Source: a bacterium
GTDB lineage: Bacteria > Hydrothermota > DG-26 > JAUXAN01
Assembly: GCA_030619885.1 (NCBI GenBank)
Contig: JAUXAN010000007.1
Coordinates: 1-64,000, forward strand
DNA length: 64,000 nucleotides
Reading direction: 5' to 3'
The notes beneath the pieces were generated by a model that ran no database searches, was not told the DNA's origin, and worked only from the letters and a program-made list of their open reading frames with translations. Below are positions 59,832 through 64,000 of the stretch, piece by piece. The position numbers and the translations under genes were made by a program. How positions within the stretch are numbered: the stretch's first letter is position 1; every line of letters begins with the position of its first letter.

Positions 59832-60434
59832 ATGCTTAAACTAATAATGGAAACATTTATGTTAAACGATTTAATGTATCCATTCATCTGTGCTGCCATT
59901 GGTTATCTAACCAACTGGATAGCAATCAAATGTCTATTCCATCCTCATAAATCATATATTTTGAAAGGTTTTAGAAATAAACAAATCCTTGTTATTCAAG
60001 GATTAATTCCTAAAAAGAAGGAAGAGATTGCTAAGAATGTATCAGAAAATATTACAAAATATTTTTTCGATAGTGATAAATTGCTTAAAAGGATTGAATC
60101 TGACCTGTTAAGAAGATTGACGAGAGAGAAGATAAAAAAGTTTGTTAAAAAGAATGTAAAAATGTGGAAGCCACTTGAATGGATTACAGAGTTTTATATT
60201 GATGAATGTTTATCCCTTAGTCAATTGAGAAAGAGATTTTTGGCTAATTTCGATGAAATAAGTGGACGGTCAATCAAATTTATTCAAAAGCATATCGAAC
60301 AGGAAATCCTAGATTACGATGAACGGCAGATAGAAGAGATTATGTATGAAAATGCTTCCAGGGAATTCAGGTTCATTATTATCTTAGGGGGGATTCTGGG
60401 TTTTATTTTTGGATGTATTTTGATTTTGGTTTAA
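59832..60434 (+). CDS. Short DUF445-family membrane protein
   Basis: AAIGYLTNWIAIKCLFHPHK...; C-term TM. Confidence 0.75.
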   Translation: MLKLIMETFMLNDLMYPFICAAIGYLTNWIAIKCLFHPHKSYILKGFRNKQILVIQGLIPKKKEEIAKNVSENITKYFFDSDKLLKRIESDLLRRLTREKIKKFVKKNVKMWKPLEWITEFYIDECLSLSQLRKRFLANFDEISGRSIKFIQKHIEQEILDYDERQIEEIMYENASREFRFIIILGGILGFIFGCILILV

Positions 60435-60449
60435 CAAGAAGGGGAATTA

Positions 60450-60851
60450 ATGAAGGGCAATCTGGTTAAAGATGAAAATGGGTGGTTAGTTAAAGTCATT
60501 AATTGGGTAATCGATAAGACATTTGACAACGCCATAGAATATGTAGAAGATTTGAAAAGAGATAATCCTAAAATGAATCAAGATGAACTTGCCGATGAAT
60601 GTATCAACGATGATGCATTATGGGCGGGTGTTGTTGGCGTTGGAATGGGGGCTCTACAAAGCATCCCAGGAATAGGACAGGCAGTCGCGGTAGCCTCAAT
60701 TGCACCTGAGGTTGCATATTTAACTAAATTACAGGTGGAAGGCATAATTAAAATAGCAGTTATCTATGATAGGAAAATTAGCAAAGAGAAACTTAGATAT
60801 TTAGTCCTTACCTGCTTGACGATTTATCTTGGTGGAGATTTTCTCAAGTAA
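60450..60851 (+). CDS. EcsC-like (N-terminal half) protein
   Basis: WAGVVGVGMGALQSIPGIGQAVAVASIAPEVAYLTKLQVEGIIKIAVIYDRK. Confidence 0.5.
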   Translation: MKGNLVKDENGWLVKVINWVIDKTFDNAIEYVEDLKRDNPKMNQDELADECINDDALWAGVVGVGMGALQSIPGIGQAVAVASIAPEVAYLTKLQVEGIIKIAVIYDRKISKEKLRYLVLTCLTIYLGGDFLK

Positions 60852-60869
60852 GTTGCAAAAGAGGCAGGT

Positions 60870-61187
60870 ATGCGTCTAACAAAACGCTTAATTATTAAAT
60901 ACATCAAGGGAACAACATTAAAAATGATCAAGAAGATTGCGATGAAATTGGGGATAAAGTTTACCAAGAAGGGCATTTTGAAAAGAATTCCTATTGTAGC
61001 AATACCTATAAATGCCGTAATGAACTACACAGAGATAAAGACTGGAGGTAAAATAGCTAAGAAATTTTTGTCTCCGAATTATATAATGTGTAGGAATTGT
61101 GGAGAGTTATACCCAAAACAAAATAAATTTTGCGATAAATGTGGTACTCCTATGCCCAGACGATTTTGGTTTTTTAAACGTCGATAA
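60870..61187 (+). CDS. EcsC-like C-terminal half with zinc ribbon
   Basis: ILKRIPIVAIPINAVMNYTEIKTGGKIAKKF; CRNCGELYPKQNKFCDKCGTPM. Confidence 0.5.
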   Translation: MRLTKRLIIKYIKGTTLKMIKKIAMKLGIKFTKKGILKRIPIVAIPINAVMNYTEIKTGGKIAKKFLSPNYIMCRNCGELYPKQNKFCDKCGTPMPRRFWFFKRR

Positions 61188-61233
61188 ATATTATCAAATG
61201 GTATCAGGTATTGACGAAGTCTGCATTTAACTT

Positions 61234-61263
61234 CTTTCTCGCTTTCGCACGAAAGCGAGAAAG
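61234..61263. repeat. 14-bp-stem hairpin CTTTCTCGCTTTCG-CA-CGAAAGCGAGAAAG, copy 2
   Basis: Identical to 43085-43114. Confidence 0.85.
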
Positions 61264-61315
61264 TGTTGGGGTTATTACAAAACCCTCCGTACGGTTGAAG
61301 ACCCGTATGGGATAC

Positions 61316-61397
61316 GTTTCTAAATTTATCATTCGATGATTCTAACATGTTAGAATGATGGAATGCAAAAATGCAAGGCTGAAGCCTTGCCCTACAT
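61316..61397. repeat. 80-bp mosaic repeat, copy 1 (partial copy at 43146-43175)
   Basis: ttctaaatttatcattcgatgattctaacatgttagaatgatggaatgcaaaaatgcaaggctgaagccttgccctacat. Confidence 0.9.
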
Positions 61398-61537
61398 AGA
61401 ATTATATGATTAGTGCCAGATGTTGACAAAGTTGACAAATTTTATAGTTGACATTCTTATGGAATTGTCTATAATTTTTATAGATGTTCGCAAAGTAGGT
61501 TCAAGTTCTTTGACAATTTAGAACTTGTGAAGGTGCT

Positions 61538-61625
61538 ATTACAAAACCTCTAATTCCCGTAAGGGAATTGAAACGATAATTTTCCTCTTTCCCCTTTAGG
61601 AAGATCTGGGTATTACAAAACCTCT
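61538..61625. repeat. CRISPR-like unit: 37-nt repeat, 37-nt spacer-length segment, 3'-degenerate second repeat
   Basis: attacaaaacctctaattcccgtaagggaattgaaac (61538-61574); attacaaaacctct again from 61612. Confidence 0.5.
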
Positions 61626-61637
61626 CAGTACAGGTCT

Positions 61638-61719
61638 GTTTCTAAATTTATCATTCGATGATTCTAACATGTTAGAATGATGGAATGCAAAAATGCAAGG
61701 CTGAAGCCTTGCCCTACAT
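61638..61719. repeat. 80-bp mosaic repeat, copy 2
   Basis: Same sequence as 61316-61397. Confidence 0.9.
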
Positions 61720-62423
61720 TTGCCATTTACAAGGTTAATAACTATGACCTTAAACTTTTAAAAACAGAAGCAATAGAACTTGCCGTTCAACATATTGGTA
61801 TTCGGAGAACAAGAACTGATAGATTCTTTGATGGATATTTAGGGAAACATCTTGTAAAAATTATTGACTTTAATCATCCATTAACACTTTTAGATTTACA
61901 ACTTCTTCAGGATGAGTTAAAGAAAAGACCAGATGAAGATAGAAACATAACTATAGTCTGTTTCGGCAAAGAATTAGTAGTCGACCCCTGGATTGAAGGA
62001 TGGAATAAGAAACATCTTGTAAATAAGATTAAAATAATTGAACTAAAAACAGATAAAAAATACGGTAATTTCTTAATCCATAAACCAGCAGAAGCCAAAA
62101 TTAAAGTTAAACGAAAAACAAAAGATAAAGCAGTAGTAGAAATCCAAAACTTTATCTCACCAACAATAATTGAACGCCTCAATATTGATAACAAACTCTT
62201 CAAAGTTAAAATCCCTGATTTTAGATGTATGATTGATACAGTTTTAATTGACAACAACTATGATGACAAAACCTTCCATATCGTCTGTTCTGATGTTCCA
62301 GAGAAGAAAAATGATTTGGTTGAAGGAAAATACGAAATGGAAATACCCAAAAAGAAGACCAAAGTGGCAGTAAAAGTCATTGATATGCTTGGCGAAGAAG
62401 TTCTATTTGTAAAACAGGTATAA
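61677..62423 (+). pseudogene. Probable 5'-truncated gene resembling the C-terminal region of adenine-specific DNA methyltransferases
   Basis: Start lies inside the repeat; YDLKLLKTEAIELAVQHIGIRRTRTDRFFDGYLGKHLVKIIDFNHPL...FISPTIIERL recalled from such proteins. Confidence 0.45.
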
Positions 62424-62442
62424 TTTGAGAAAAATCTTGTAG

Positions 62443-62462
62443 GGAACAGGCATGCCTGTTCC
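62443..62462. repeat. 20-bp palindrome GGAACAGGCATGCCTGTTCC, copy 4
   Basis: Exact match; contains ATG 62452. Confidence 0.9.
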
Positions 62463-62475
62463 CTACCTGTTCATT

Positions 62476-63624
62476 ATGAGGTTGAAAAAGAATGTTTTCG
62501 TTTTAGGATTGGTGAGTTTCTTCACCGACTTTTCAACGGAGATGATATATCCCTTACTTCCTGTATTTTTATCGGTTACACTTGGAGTTGATAAGGCATT
62601 TATTGGACTCATCGAAGGGATTGCAGAGACTACAGCAAGTATTTTGAAGGTCTTCTCCGGCTGGTTCTCTGACAGGATAAAGAAACGAAAGTTGTTGGTC
62701 GGGATTGGATACTCTCTATCCACGATTGCAAAACCACTTTTTGCATTGGCACAGAGGGGTTCACATGTGCTGGTTATCAGGTTTTCAGACAGGGTTGGCA
62801 AAGGTATACGCACAGCACCAAGAGACGCTTTAATCGCAGATTCAACCCCTTCTGATAGGATGGGTATGGCATTCGGTTTCCATAGGGCGATGGATACCCT
62901 CGGCGCAGTGTTTGGACCACTTACAGCATTTCTCCTCCTTCCCCTATTCAATGATAATTACAGAAGTATCTTCCTCATCTCTTTTTTCCCTGCCGTTGTT
63001 GCTATCTTACTCATCGTATTCTTTCTTAAAGAGATAAGACCCAAAAAGATAACTTCTACAATTCCCGCCCTATCCTTAAAATCTCTTCCTGCTGAATTCA
63101 AAATCTTCCTTTTGATAATGATTATCTTTACCCTTGGGAATTCGTCCGATGCATTTCTCTTACTGCGTGCACAAAATCTTGGCGTATCAATGAGGCTGAT
63201 ACCGATTCTCTGGTTACTATTCAATCTCGTCTACTCAATCATCTCCATACCAGGAGGCATGCTTTCAGATAGAATTGGAAGGAAACGGACAATCCTCATA
63301 GGGTTCATTATCTACACCGGGGTCTATTTTGGATTTGCCTTCGCTCATCTAACACTACATATCTGGACACTATTTGCAATCTATGGAATTTACTATGGGC
63401 TTTGTGAGGGGGTAATGAGGGCTTATGTAGCGGATTTAGTTCCTTCTCCTCTGCGTGCCACCGCCTTCGGCATCTATCATACAGCAGTGGGTTTAACAGC
63501 ATTTCCTGCAAGCCTCGTAATGGGTATATTATGGCAGGTATTCAGTGCACAGATAGCCTTCTCATTCGGCGCAATTCTCTCATTGGCATCAGTAATCCTG
63601 CTTTTAGTATTTATAAGAAAATAG
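62476..63624 (+). CDS. MFS transporter
   Basis: FFTDFSTEMIYPLLPVFL, SDRVGKGIRTAPRDALIADS; start 62476 preferred to 62452, which lies in the palindrome. Confidence 0.88.
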   Translation: MRLKKNVFVLGLVSFFTDFSTEMIYPLLPVFLSVTLGVDKAFIGLIEGIAETTASILKVFSGWFSDRIKKRKLLVGIGYSLSTIAKPLFALAQRGSHVLVIRFSDRVGKGIRTAPRDALIADSTPSDRMGMAFGFHRAMDTLGAVFGPLTAFLLLPLFNDNYRSIFLISFFPAVVAILLIVFFLKEIRPKKITSTIPALSLKSLPAEFKIFLLIMIIFTLGNSSDAFLLLRAQNLGVSMRLIPILWLLFNLVYSIISIPGGMLSDRIGRKRTILIGFIIYTGVYFGFAFAHLTLHIWTLFAIYGIYYGLCEGVMRAYVADLVPSPLRATAFGIYHTAVGLTAFPASLVMGILWQVFSAQIAFSFGAILSLASVILLLVFIRK

Positions 63625-63638
63625 GGGGATGTTTTGTA

Positions 63639-64000
63639 ATGGTTAATCTGCGAGATATTAAGGTTGAGTTTGGTGGAACCCCTCTCTTTCAAGACCTATC
63701 ATTGCAGATAAATGATGGGGATAGAATTGGACTGGTTGGAGCCAATGGTGTTGGCAAGACAACATTGTTGAAGATTATATGTGGACTCGCAACTCCCACT
63801 GAAGGGGAGGTTGAAGTTAGTAAATTCTCTACTTTTGGTTATCTCCCTCAGGAGGGGGTAATATTTAGTGGCAGAACCCTGTGGGAAGAAATGATGTCAG
63901 TTTTTCATACTATAACAGAATTATTCAAGGAGAGAGAAAAGATTGAAAAGGAGTTATGTAAAAATTCTAAAATAGAGAGACTTTTAAAAAGATATGGTAA
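63639..64000 (+). CDS. ABC-F family ATPase (partial, runs off window)
   Basis: MVNLRDIKVEFGGTPLFQDLSLQINDGDRIGLVGANGVGKTTLLKIICGLATPTEGEVEVSKFSTFGYLPQEG. Confidence 0.85.
   Translation, partial: MVNLRDIKVEFGGTPLFQDLSLQINDGDRIGLVGANGVGKTTLLKIICGLATPTEGEVEVSKFSTFGYLPQEGVIFSGRTLWEEMMSVFHTITELFKEREKIEKELCKNSKIERLLKRYG

Noticed and set aside
61231-61719. Full CRISPR array
   Set aside because: Only one good repeat plus degenerate partners, no cas genes, and the 'spacer' hairpin is itself a dispersed repeat; reported as CRISPR-like only
1-64000. tRNA, rRNA or known riboswitches
   Set aside because: No cloverleaf, rRNA-conserved blocks or riboswitch consensus recognised by eye; tRNAscan/Infernal would be needed to exclude them

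Overview
Roughly 40% GC bacterial chromosomal window with no rRNA or tRNA that I could see. It resembles an uncultured FCB/WOR-3-like lineage (FlgD-type C-terminal sorting-domain remnant, BamA, SLH/TPR and CsgG-family proteins); this lineage guess is inference only. Main blocks: (i) metabolic genes: class I fumarase alpha/beta, two glutamate dehydrogenases, two NtrC-type sigma54 activators, and an operon of NuoE, zinc-ribbon protein, NuoF::GltD fusion, NuoG/HoxU-like protein and an FMN-type GltB; (ii) a cell-envelope cluster (LPP20-like, TPR+SLH, FlgT-like, CsgG-like, FecR, BamA); (iii) a chemosensory-like operon (TPR, ExeA-type AAA, CheW, MCP without a sensor domain, tethered substrate-binding protein); (iv) rpmF-plsX, a sirtuin, an SSS symporter with a tiny accessory ORF, and a heterodimeric ABC exporter; (v) an accessory module at about 53.2-61.2 kb. 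That module holds a sigma-70-like factor, an unknown Cys-rich protein, a zf-HC2 anti-sigma-like protein and a TPR-CHAT caspase-like protease in overlapping frames, followed by tiny ORFs and DUF1232/DUF445/EcsC-like membrane proteins. Three sites in it share the promoter-like motif TGAAAGAAAA-N12-TTCGTATA at identical spacing, one at the sigma gene and two in front of downstream small ORFs. I consider this the best candidate for an undescribed system: a protease-linked sigma/anti-sigma stress or defence circuit. Intergenic regions are full of short palindromic and mosaic repeats, including CRISPR-repeat-like solitary units without cas genes, and several genes are visibly broken by frameshift, deletion or in-frame TAG.
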